A program made the translations under genes and the position numbers. Under the pieces are notes generated by a model. It did not search any database and had not been told where the DNA came from. It was given only the letters and a program-made list of their open reading frames with translations. Shown piece by piece: positions 52,771 to 60,947 of a stretch of 64,000 bases of DNA (position 1 is the stretch's first letter; the number at the start of each line of letters is the position of its first letter). Source of the stretch: Mycolicibacterium hodleri (GTDB lineage Bacteria; Actinomycetota; Actinomycetes; Mycobacteriales; Mycobacteriaceae); contig NZ_JACKTL010000026.1 in NCBI RefSeq assembly GCF_025822245.1, positions 241,043 through 305,042 on the forward strand. The letters run 5' to 3'.

Positions 52771-53739
52771 TCATTCGGGGGTGGAGTCGCGGGTGTTCCG
52801 GTTCCGCCATTCGCCGGGTGTGAGGCCAAATTCGGCGCGGAAGGTGCGGCTGAAGCTGGACATGTCGGAGAAGCCGTACTGGCGGGCCACCGCAGCGATC
52901 GTCGTGGTTGGGGTGGCGTGGGTCAAGGCTTGGCGGACGGCTTCCAGGCGGCATGCGCGTATCCAGTCGGCGAGGCTGATACCGCTGTCGGCGAGGACCT
53001 TGTAGAGGTAGCGCACCGAGATGTAGTGCGCGGCAGCGATTTGTTCGCCGCACAGGTTCGGGTCGTGCAGATTGGCGCGGGCGTATTCCAGAATGCGCAT
53101 CTGTAGGGTTGCGGCCAGAGGGGCGGCGGCGACCTCGTCGGCGCGCAGGTGGGTGGCGATGACGGCACGAACCAGTTCGATGCTGGGGTGCCCGATCAGG
53201 TCAGTGTTTGGCGCGGTGACCAGGGCGGGATCGTCGGCCAGGCGGCGCAGGTAGTCGTAGGTGAGCGACGCCACCGGGTGACCTGGACTCAGCGTGGCCG
53301 CGCAAGCTCGACGAATCATGTTGTGCGGCAGGGCCAGGGCTGAATGCGGTATGCGAAAGAACTCCCCGGTCATGCCGGCCTCGTTGAGCAGGGTGTAGGG
53401 GGCAGTGGAGTCGTAGATGACCAGATCTCCGGGGTGCTGCACGGCCTGGCGTCCCTCCTGGACGACCATGCAGGAACCGCTCACTTGTACGTTGACGAAG
53501 ATGCACGGTTCCATAGCGTCGCGGGCCAGCGCAGGGGTGCGTTCCACGCGGTGCGAGGTGGTACGTCCCCGGCAGACCGTGAGGTCCCCAAGGTCGGTGA
53601 TGATGCCGTGCGCGGCGACCCCGCGGAGCTGATCCGACCAATGTAGTTCGATGGGCACCATGGTCATACCCAGTGCCTCGTGCACGAATTCAGCGCGGTC
53701 ACCCTCGTCGACCACGTCCGTGTCCAAGATGAACGACAT
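52771..53739 (-). CDS. AraC-family transcriptional regulator
   Basis: About 322 residues from ATG 53739; the frame is open upstream. The N-terminal 190 residues form an AraC-binding-like/cupin region (PCIFVNVQVSGSCMVVQEGR, HPGDLVIYDSTAPYTLL). The C-terminal 100 residues are the two-helix-turn-helix domain: ISVRYLYKVLADSGISLADW and TTTIAAVARQYGFSDMSSFS RTFRAEFGLTPGEWR. The plan resembles regulators of the FeaR/NahR-activator type. Divergent from the tetR gene with a palindromic operator between. Confidence 0.9.
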   Translation of the reverse strand: MSFILDTDVVDEGDRAEFVHEALGMTMVPIELHWSDQLRGVAAHGIITDLGDLTVCRGRTTSHRVERTPALARDAMEPCIFVNVQVSGSCMVVQEGRQAVQHPGDLVIYDSTAPYTLLNEAGMTGEFFRIPHSALALPHNMIRRACAATLSPGHPVASLTYDYLRRLADDPALVTAPNTDLIGHPSIELVRAVIATHLRADEVAAAPLAATLQMRILEYARANLHDPNLCGEQIAAAHYISVRYLYKVLADSGISLADWIRACRLEAVRQALTHATPTTTIAAVARQYGFSDMSSFSRTFRAEFGLTPGEWRNRNTRDSTPE

Positions 53740-53792
53740 GTCCCTGCTCCTCGTCGCTCCTACCGGTGTCCGTCTGCGCGTTCTTCGTGCAA

Positions 53793-53806
53793 GGACCGAT
53801 CGGTCC
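53793..53806. promoter_or_regulatory. Palindromic operator between araC- and tetR-type genes
   Basis: GGACCGATCGGTCC is a perfect 14-bp palindrome, 54 bases from the araC-type start and 76 bases from the tetR-type start. This is the shape and place of a TetR-family operator controlling both genes; binding is inferred. Confidence 0.6.
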
Positions 53807-53881
53807 CATTGTGGGGGAGTCGGCCCGCGTCGGGCGAGTACTCCCAGGTGACCCACAGGTGCTGGATGAAAGCTGACTGAG

Positions 53882-54473
53882 GTGGCCAAGCCGCGTGGAT
53901 TCGACTACGGCGAGGTGGTGCGCGCCGCGCGTGACTTGTTCTGGGAGCGTGGCTACGTAGCGACGTCGTTGTCGCAGCTGCTGGCCGTGACGGGTTTGAG
54001 CAAGTCGACGCTGTATCAAACCTTCGGCAGCAAGCGTGGGCTGTTCGCGGTGGCGGTGGAGAGCTATCTAGCCGAGGTGATGAGCCCGCTGATCACGCCG
54101 ATGGAGGCCGACGGTGCGGGCAGGGCTGAATTGGTTGGCTATTTCACCGGATTGGCAGAGATGATCCGAACGTCGCCGCATGACAAGGCGCGCCGGGGCT
54201 GTTTCATGCTCAACACGTTCATGGAACTGGAGGACCTTGACGACGCGGCGCGGGTGGTGTCGGCCGCCTACCGCAACCGGGTTCGCGACGCGATCCACCG
54301 CGTCCTGGTCACGATGGCCGACACCGTTCGCGACCCGGTGAGCGCCGCGGAGGTGCTCACCGCGGCCAAGATGGGGTTGATGGTGACCTCGCGGGTCGAT
54401 CCCGGCCCGGGCCATCATGCTGGCCGAGACGATCGCCGCCGACATTGCGCAGTGGGCGCCGCGTGCCCGCTGA
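53882..54473 (+). pseudogene. TetR-family regulator with C-terminal frameshift
   Basis: GTG 53882 begins AKPRGFDYGEVVRAARDLFW, with a full TetR HTH: GYVATSLSQLLAVTGLSKST LYQTFGSKRGLF. The ligand domain follows (ARRGCFMLNTFMELEDLDD). Near 54402 one extra base shifts the frame: the natural end AIMLAETIAADIAQWAPRAR and its TGA at 54473 are in the next frame, whereas the original frame runs on to 54694. Only the last 25 residues are affected, so the protein may still bind DNA, or this is a sequence error. Confidence 0.8.
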
Positions 54474-54489
54474 CCGACCAACCGGGGCG

Positions 54490-54528
54490 GTGCAGCCGGT
54501 GCACATCGCCGTGCAGCTGGTGCACATC
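54490..54528 (+). repeat. Two direct repeats GTGCAGCYGGTGCACATC, possible operator
   Basis: Copies at 54490-54507 and 54511-54528 differ in one base and have a 21-bp period, i.e. the same DNA face. Shorter relatives of the core (GGTGCACATC/AGC) lie at 56149-56166 and 57260-57274, upstream of the hydrolase genes. Confidence 0.5.
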
Positions 54529-54599
54529 CTTGCGTTCGTCCGATCACGGTGCGGGCGCAGCGCGGTCGGAGGCACGGTCACCCTTCGGGTGCCGCTGTC

Positions 54600-54985
54600 A
54601 ACGTCGTAGACCAGTCTGGCAGTGCGGTGCAGGGGCAGCGCTGCGCGGCGGCGACTTTCGACGTCCACCCGCACCGAACCGTGCGGATCGGTGATCGACT
54701 TGGTGTCCAAGGCGACGCCGGGGACCTCTAAGGAGGCGACGAGGAGGTCGGGATTGACGGCCGGTCGTTCGGCCCGCAATCGGTGTGGCGCAGCACCACC
54801 AAGGCACGGGGGCGGGCGCCCTGGTGGGGCTGGTGTGGGCATGGCGAATCTTGGGCCAACCTCGCCACGGTGTGCCGGGCCGCGGGTGTGACGCGTCCGC
54901 CGACGTTGCGAATGACCCGCGGCTTCACCGTTGTCCAGGCCGAGCACGCGGGCTGGGTCGATACGGGAGTCCGCGCAGCCGACCT
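54600..54985 (-). pseudogene. Beta-carbonic anhydrase relic
   Basis: Minus-strand frames give ADSRIDPARVLGLDNGEA, then PRVIRNVGGRVTPAARHTVA, ALVVLRHTDCG and a C-terminal RLVYDVDS. These are the zinc-site and core motifs of beta-class carbonic anhydrases (CxDxR region degraded, HxxC as HTDC present). At least three frameshifts and a shortened C-terminal half make it nonfunctional. Confidence 0.65.
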
Positions 54986-55135
54986 ATTGAGATGATCGGG
55001 CGTCCGTGGTCAGTTCGATGCGGAAGTCCTTGACCGCCGAGGCGGCGTCGTGATGGGCGAGGTCTTCGATGCCGTGCATGGTGGATCGTGTTCGGGCTGA
55101 GCGGGTTTGACCCGTCTCGGGGTACGCGTGACGCG

Positions 55136-56011
55136 TCAGTGTTGGGTTGGGACGCCGAAGAAGTCGAGCAGGAGTTCGCTAGTACGTGCCGGGGCGTGAA
55201 TGGGGATGTAGTGCCCGACGCGGGGGATGCGCTCGTAGCGCCATCGGCCGGTGACGTAGCGGGCCGAGTCGGTCATCTGTCGTTCTGTCATGGTGACGTC
55301 GCGATCACTCCAGATGCCCATCACCGGGCACTGCACAGCGGGTAGTCCGGCGCCGCGGGAGGCGAGAGCGTAGAGCTCGGGGGGCATGTTGGCGCGGTAC
55401 CAGTTCATGGCGCTGGTCAACGCGTCGGGACGCTGCAGGTCGTTGAGTTGGCGGTTCAGGTCGGGGTCGCTGTCGCGCGACGCGCCATCGAAGGCCCAGT
55501 CGCGGTACCACTGCCAGTCCTGGGCGGGCATCTGAGTCTCGGCGACGCCGGGGAAGTTGAACCACAGCATGTACCAGGTGCGCTGTTTCTGCTCGAAGCC
55601 CGCGGCGCCAATGGCGGAGGGATGGCCCACTGAGAGCGCTGCGTACTGCAGTACCCGGTCTGGGTGCGTGCTAGCCAGCACCCATCCCACGGTGGCGCCC
55701 CAGTCGTGGGCTGCCAGCCGGAACTGCTCGACTCCCAGGGTGTCGAGCAACCCGAGAACGTCTGCGACGCTGTGGGACACCGCATAATCGGCGACGTGGG
55801 CCGGGCGGTCGGTGTCACCAAAGCCACGCAGGTCTGGTGCGATGACGCGGTAACCGGCCTCGCGCAGGGCCACGATCTGGTGGCGCCACAGCAGAGCGCG
55901 GTCCGGGAATCCGTGCAACAGCAAGACGGGGGGTCCATCACCGGTGTCGATGACGTTCAGCGTGATGTCACCGACAGGGATGCTACGTGCGGCAAGTACG
56001 TCTTCGGACAC
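55136..56011 (-). CDS. Alpha/beta-hydrolase, epoxide-hydrolase-like
   Basis: 291 residues from GTG 56011 with GAGAGG upstream. Motifs of the epoxide hydrolase family: oxyanion HGFPDRALLWRHQ, DLRGFGDTDRP, nucleophile Asp in LAAHDWGATVGW, cap-domain Tyr region, acid in IWSDRDVTM and His in RVGHYIP. It likely opens epoxides or hydrolyses related compounds. It lies in a cluster with a second hydrolase and a thiolase, under likely control of the nearby regulators. Confidence 0.88.
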   Translation of the reverse strand: MSEDVLAARSIPVGDITLNVIDTGDGPPVLLLHGFPDRALLWRHQIVALREAGYRVIAPDLRGFGDTDRPAHVADYAVSHSVADVLGLLDTLGVEQFRLAAHDWGATVGWVLASTHPDRVLQYAALSVGHPSAIGAAGFEQKQRTWYMLWFNFPGVAETQMPAQDWQWYRDWAFDGASRDSDPDLNRQLNDLQRPDALTSAMNWYRANMPPELYALASRGAGLPAVQCPVMGIWSDRDVTMTERQMTDSARYVTGRWRYERIPRVGHYIPIHAPARTSELLLDFFGVPTQH

Positions 56012-56242
56012 TTTGGTGCCTCTCTCTTGGGAACAGATCTGTTTCGTAGGGGTGTGATGACCTGTCGCGCGAGGGGATTCGCGAACATCCTGCCGCGGCG
56101 GCGGGTTGGTACCCGTAGTCGGCAGGGGTTCACCCCACGTCATCCTCTATGCACGTGGTGCACAGCGGCGACGGCCGGGCTTCGCTGAGATCAGAGGATG
56201 ACCCCGCCGACGGCCCGATCCTCGAAGCGGCTGGGGCCGGCG

Positions 56243-57130
56243 TCAGGGGCGTTCGTCGAGGACGATGGCGGCAACGGCCGCGGGTTGGTCCCACTGCGGC
56301 CAATGGCTGGCGTCGTCGATCAAATGCAAGGTGGCGTGGGGGAATTGGGCGGCCAGATGAGCGGCGACTGTGGCGTTGAAGTAGGCGTCGTTGCGGCCGA
56401 AGGCGACGGTGACCGGCACGTCGAGGGCGCGCAGGTCGCCGTCGGCGATGTGGCGGTCCTGGCGACGCAGCTCCGGGTAGAGGGTCTTTAGCCAGGCGCG
56501 GATGGCGACCAAGGCGTCGGGGTAGTCGTCGTCGCCGAAGAACTGCGGGACGATGGACGTGGCGGCCACCCCGTGGGGATCATCGACCGGATACCCGAAT
56601 TGGCGCCGGGTGTGCGCGAGCAGCCAGCCGCGCATCTTCGGATCACCGACCAGGGCGTCGGCCAGCGGGGTGAAGTTCGGATCGCCCAACAGGCGGATCA
56701 TCTCCGGCAGCCGCAGCACTGGGTCGTTGCCGTAGTAGCAGTTCAAGAGCACCAGGTGGTCGACCCGCTCCGGGTGGGCCAAGGTGTAGGCGATGGCCAC
56801 CGCGCCGGAGGCGTCATGGGCGATCAGCGTCACCGTCGGCAGGTCCAGCGCGTCCAGGGCGGCGCCCACCTCCTCTTCGCGGCGCTGATCGGGCAGATGG
56901 GTGTAATCGACGCGGTCCGAATGCCCGAAACCGCCGAAGTCCAACGCCAGGACCCGGCGCGGTGACAGGCGCGGTGCCAGCCGGTCATAGATGCGTGAAT
57001 CGTCGGGAAAGCCGTGCAGGGCGAGGATCGGGGCACCGTCGCCGAGGGTTTCGCGTAGATGCAGCCGACCGAAACGGGTGTCGATGAACCGTGACGCCGC
57101 GGCGGTCGTGGGCTGGGTCGATTCGGTCAT
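56243..57130 (-). CDS. Alpha/beta-hydrolase, haloalkane-dehalogenase/epoxide-hydrolase-like
   Basis: 295 residues from ATG 57130. Motifs: LALHGFPDDSRIYD, LDFGGFGHSDR, nucleophile elbow LIAHDASGAVAIAY with Asp as in dehalogenases and epoxide hydrolases, acid in FGRNDAYF and His in DDASHWPQWDQP. No close orthologue recognised. A GGTGCACATC-type site lies about 130 bases upstream. Confidence 0.86.
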   Translation of the reverse strand: MTESTQPTTAAASRFIDTRFGRLHLRETLGDGAPILALHGFPDDSRIYDRLAPRLSPRRVLALDFGGFGHSDRVDYTHLPDQRREEEVGAALDALDLPTVTLIAHDASGAVAIAYTLAHPERVDHLVLLNCYYGNDPVLRLPEMIRLLGDPNFTPLADALVGDPKMRGWLLAHTRRQFGYPVDDPHGVAATSIVPQFFGDDDYPDALVAIRAWLKTLYPELRRQDRHIADGDLRALDVPVTVAFGRNDAYFNATVAAHLAAQFPHATLHLIDDASHWPQWDQPAAVAAIVLDERP

Positions 57131-57370
57131 TGCTCGAAGTCCCTTGGTCGTGGCGCGCGCCGTGTTCGGCGAGCTCGCCGTGTGCCCTACACAGTGGCCG
57201 CGCCGCGGTCGGGGTGGAATCGCCCAGCGGGTGCCGTGCACACCTGACACAACGCAGATCACTTGGTGCACATCATCGCAACGCTACGACGCACTAGACA
57301 TGAATCCACCGTTGCAGACCAAGCCCGCGTTGCCGCCAGCGCGACAACCCGACCCGTCGAGGAGCCAGCC

Positions 57371-57877
57371 GTGTCCGAGTCCCCGGAAGTCACCCACACC
57401 GAATTCACTGGAAAGCTCATCACCATCCGCACCAAGAAGAGCTTCGAAGACGTCACCGGCGCCCTGGAGAGCCTGTTCGCGCAGGTCGACCTGAAGAAGC
57501 TGGCCGACATGACCACCGCCGGCGACCAGGCCGGTATCCAGAAGTACTTCGAGGACATCTCCGGTGACCACGAGTTCTCGATCTTCTTCCACCTCGACCA
57601 GGGATCCACCCAGCGGCTCGCCGGCTACCCGATCAACTGCCGTTTCTATCTTCTTGGCAATGCGGTGATCGTTAACGGTCTGTTCGAATTCGGCGCCATG
57701 GCCGGCCTGGGTGCCCCTGTGCGGGTGTGCATCTCCCAGACCGACGGCGAAGACGTGCGCATCGACGTCGACGAACCCACCGCGTTCTTCAGTCAATTCC
57801 CCGAGCTCAGGGACTCCAAGGTGCCGGGCATCCTGGACAAAGACCTCATCAACCACCTGGTCGCCTTCGCGTCCTGA
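57371..57877 (+). CDS. DUF302-like protein
   Basis: 168 residues from GTG 57371 with GGAG 10 bases upstream. No signal or membrane segment. An N-terminal helix-strand part (TGKLITIRTKKSFEDVTGAL) and the typical DUF302 core LLGNAVIVNGLFEFGAMAGL GAPVRVCISQTDGEDVRIDV with a C-terminal helix. The fold of DUF302 is known but its function is not. It diverges from the hydrolase genes and is followed by the DUF421 gene. Confidence 0.7.
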   Translation: MSESPEVTHTEFTGKLITIRTKKSFEDVTGALESLFAQVDLKKLADMTTAGDQAGIQKYFEDISGDHEFSIFFHLDQGSTQRLAGYPINCRFYLLGNAVIVNGLFEFGAMAGLGAPVRVCISQTDGEDVRIDVDEPTAFFSQFPELRDSKVPGILDKDLINHLVAFAS

Positions 57878-57917
57878 GCTCCGTGCTCACCATCGGAGGC
57901 AGGCATCGACGCATGGC

Positions 57918-58439
57918 GTGGAACGCATCGTGGCTCACCCCGCCCACGCACTGATCGGTGACCTGGCGGCGCTGCCCGACACTGCGCTCAAGACCACCGC
58001 GCTGTTCCTCACCGCGCCATTGTTGTTGCGGTTCACCCAACGCCGCACCCTGGCGGAGTTCGTGCCGTTCGACTGGCTCGCCGCGGTCGCCGCCGGCTCG
58101 ATCGTCCGGCGGGCGGCCACCGCCAGTGACACCAGTTGGCTGGCCGCGACCACCGCCCTGGTATGCCTGCTGATCACGCACGCAGTGCTGACGCGACTGC
58201 GATTCGCGCCCCGGTTGCGACGTGTCATCGACCCGCCCACCACTGTCCTCATCCGCGACGGCGTCGTGCACCACCACAACCTGCGGCGCAGCGGGCTGAC
58301 CCACGCCGACCTGCAAGCCGTCCTGCGCCAACACGGCCTGGAACGCCCCGAAGGGGTGCACTTGGCCATCTTGGAGGCCAAGGGAGCGATCTCGGTATTG
58401 CGCACCCACCAGCCTCGCACCCCCTCGTCGACGACGTGA
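57918..58439 (+). CDS. DUF421 (YetF-type) membrane protein
   Basis: 173 residues from GTG 57918 (or 57930). Three transmembrane helices with the family phrase LLRFTQRRTLAEFVPFDWLA AVAAGSIV, then the cytoplasmic domain PPTTVLIRDGVVHHHNLRRS, LTHADLQAVLRQHG and AILEAKGAISVLRTH. Function unknown, linked to spore or stress biology in Bacillus. It lies 40 bases after the DUF302 gene and 38 before the thiolase, probably one operon. Confidence 0.82.
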   Translation: MERIVAHPAHALIGDLAALPDTALKTTALFLTAPLLLRFTQRRTLAEFVPFDWLAAVAAGSIVRRAATASDTSWLAATTALVCLLITHAVLTRLRFAPRLRRVIDPPTTVLIRDGVVHHHNLRRSGLTHADLQAVLRQHGLERPEGVHLAILEAKGAISVLRTHQPRTPSSTT

Positions 58440-58477
58440 CGACGTCACGCGAATCCAAAGACGGCGAAAGGACCAAC

Positions 58478-59725
58478 ATGCCTGAGGCGTTCATCCTCGG
58501 CGGGGTGCGCACCCCGTTCACCCGCTACGGCGGGTCACTGTCGCACCTGCGTCTGGATGATCTACTCGGGATGGTGATGAGCAGCGCCTGCGAGCGCCTC
58601 GACGTCGATCCCGGCCAGGTCGAGGACATCGCCGCCGGATGCGTCAACCCCGCCCACGAAGGGTTGGGGGACCTCGCCCGTTGGGCCGCGCTGGCCGCCG
58701 GGTTCCCCGACAGTGCGGCGGGAATCACCCTCAACCGGTTTTGCGCGTCTTCCCTGAGTGCCACCGTCATGCTCGCCCACGCCATCAAGGCCGGCGACCT
58801 CGGCGTGGGCATCGCGTGCGGGGCCGAGTCGATGTCACGCTCGGGGTGGGCCTACATGAAGGGCGATGCCGCCTTCGCCCCCCGCGGGCCGCAGGTACTG
58901 CTGGACACCATGTGGGCCGGCGCCGGCGGGCCCCCGAACCCGAAGTTGTTGTCCCGCAACGCCTACATCAGCATGATCGAGACCGCGCAGAACGTCGCCG
59001 ACCGCTACGGGCTATCGCGCGAGGAGATCGACGCCTTCGCCTTGCGGTCCCAACGGCACGCCCGCCGGGCCCGCGACAGCGGCCGGTTGGCCAAGGAAAT
59101 CATGCCCGTGCAGATCCCGGCCACCAAGAAGACCCCCGCCCGGGTCATCGAGCACGACGAGTTCATCCGCGACGACACCACCGCAGAGACGCTGGCCGCC
59201 CTCTCACCCCAGCCGGGCACCACCCAGATGACCGCCGCCAACTCCACCCCCTTGTCCGACGGCGCCAGCGCAGTCATCCTGGCCTCCGGGGAGAAGGCCG
59301 ACGAACTCGGCGTCGAACCACTAGCCCGGATCGTGTCCTCAGCCGTCTACGCCCTGGACCCACTCATGATGGGAATCGCCCCCGCCTGGGCCCTACCCTT
59401 GGCGATCGAACGTGCCGGGCTCACCCCCGAGCAGATCGACGTCTGGGAAGTGCACGAAGCATTCAGCGCCCAGGCGCTCGGCGTGCTGCGCGAACTACCC
59501 AACCAGCTCAACGGTTTCCGCGTGCCCGAGGAAAAACTCACCCCCAACGGCGGTGCGGTCGCCATCGGACACCCGTTCGGCGCCACCGGAACCCGCTACA
59601 TGCTCACACTGGCCATCGAACTACGCGAACGCAACGCCCGCTACGGCGTAGTCGGCGTGTGCATCGGCTCCGGCCAAGGCTTGGGCGTCGTCCTAGAAAA
59701 CCCCCACCACGATCCGAACTGGTAA
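58478..59725 (+). CDS. Acetyl-CoA C-acyltransferase (thiolase)
   Basis: 415 residues from ATG 58478. Active-site residues are all present: nucleophilic Cys in NRFCASSLSATVM, His in WEVHEAFSAQAL and in GGAVAIGHPFGATG, and second Cys in VGVCIGSGQG. It cleaves or condenses acyl-CoA in beta-oxidation or a degradative pathway. Its closeness to the epoxide-hydrolase-type genes and the AraC/TetR pair suggests a small catabolic cluster. Confidence 0.92.
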   Translation: MPEAFILGGVRTPFTRYGGSLSHLRLDDLLGMVMSSACERLDVDPGQVEDIAAGCVNPAHEGLGDLARWAALAAGFPDSAAGITLNRFCASSLSATVMLAHAIKAGDLGVGIACGAESMSRSGWAYMKGDAAFAPRGPQVLLDTMWAGAGGPPNPKLLSRNAYISMIETAQNVADRYGLSREEIDAFALRSQRHARRARDSGRLAKEIMPVQIPATKKTPARVIEHDEFIRDDTTAETLAALSPQPGTTQMTAANSTPLSDGASAVILASGEKADELGVEPLARIVSSAVYALDPLMMGIAPAWALPLAIERAGLTPEQIDVWEVHEAFSAQALGVLRELPNQLNGFRVPEEKLTPNGGAVAIGHPFGATGTRYMLTLAIELRERNARYGVVGVCIGSGQGLGVVLENPHHDPNW

Positions 59726-59728
59726 TCC

Positions 59729-60025
59729 GTGACCGGTCCACCGATCTACCTCATCACCGGCACCGGTAGCGTCAGCCCCCGCGTCATTGCCGCCCTGCGC
59801 GGCGAAGATGCCACGGTGCGGGCCTTCGTGCGCCGCGACAACGTCCGCGCCAACGCACTACGTGACCGGGTGCCGACGTCCTCGTCGGTGACCTCACCAA
59901 ACCCCCGACGTCCAGGATGCGCTGGACCGGGTGACGCGAATGGTGTTCTCCACGAGCGTCTCCCCACACTCTGTCGAAGCCTCCGCCGAGAATTGCGCCG
60001 CCGCTCTGCATCACGGGGTTGCCTA
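59729..60025 (+). pseudogene. NAD(P)-binding (NmrA-like) protein, broken
   Basis: GTG 59729, 3 bases after the thiolase stop, starts a Rossmann fold: TGPPIYLITGTGSVSPRVIA ALRG, VRAFVRRDNVRANALRDR. The frame then shifts near 59870, and the continuation VLVGDLTKPP, VQDALDRV, MVFSTSVSPHSVEASAENCA is in another frame, ending soon after. Only the first 90 or so residues remain. Nonfunctional. Confidence 0.65.
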
Positions 60026-60356
60026 ACGCTGCATCTGCGGCCGACGAGCATAAGATCGCGGCCACGGTGAAGTCACTGCCCGTGCACCATACGGTGTTTA
60101 AAATTTGAAATACGGCTGAGACTTGCAGATCGTGATACCGCCGGGCTCGAGTGGCGGGTGCGACCGATTACAGGCTCCCTCGGTCACGTCACCTGAAAAA
60201 CTTGCGTTACCGGAGGGCTGGACGGTCCTGGCGATCTGGCCGTGCGTGACTTGCTCGCAAAGGGACTCATGAAGGAATGACACCAAAATGAGAAAATTAT
60301 CGATGACAAACACATGAGAAACTCGGCAGCGTTGCAGCTCAAACGATGACTGAATG

Positions 60357-60690
60357 TCACGGGGATCGAGAACCTACACGCAGGCTGCCACCCAGCGCTG
60401 CGACACAAGATTGCAGTGTCCCGAGCTCGGTGTGCGAGAGGTCGCCACTCTCCAACTGGGACACCCGCGCCTGAGACACACCCATCAGTTCCGCAACGTC
60501 AGCTTGGCGGGCATGACCACGCGACTTGCCGCCGAGATGTCCTGCAACGCCGCGGGAACCAGCGCGTCGTACACCCACGACGCCCGCCGCTCGGGGTCGG
60601 CCAGCGCCCTTAGCTCGACCGCGGCCAACTCAGTCGACGGGACACCGAGCAGTGGTGGCGTGACGCAACGGGCGTCATCCGACACGGGTT
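60357..60690 (-). pseudogene. XRE-family HTH protein, frameshifted
   Basis: Minus strand: a first frame gives ERRASWVYDALVPAALQDIS AA, then after a shift near 60500 another frame gives ARQADVAELMGVSQARVSQL ESGDLSHTELGTLQSCVAAL GG. The latter is a clear XRE helix-turn-helix of the HigA/antitoxin-like type. The two frames together would make one regulator of about 110 residues. No toxin partner is evident. Confidence 0.6.
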
Positions 60691-60947
60691 CTCGATTCGG
60701 CACGCATCGACGTCGACGGTGATCCAACGTGCCGCACGCAGACGTCCGGTGAGCCGGTCTCGCACCGATGCTCTCGCACTGCCCCGCATTGACGGAAGGC
60801 CCGTCGAGGGCGGTTGCAGTAGTCGGTGGTGGCACGGCTCGAGAAATGCAGTAGTTGGCTACTGCAGGTGGCATCGCTGCAGTGCCTCATGCTCGTGGAT
60901 GTTGCGTCGGGAACCGTCCCTCCGCGTTCCGTGAAGGGGTCTCTTCG

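Noticed and set aside
58639..59769. Long arginine/proline-rich frame overlapping the thiolase on the same strand
   Set aside because: Shadow frame; the thiolase frame has all active-site motifs and a good start.
60105..60120. Sequence TTGAAATACGGCTGAG resembling the island tandem box
   Set aside because: It has mismatches, lies outside the island and is next to relics only; likely chance.
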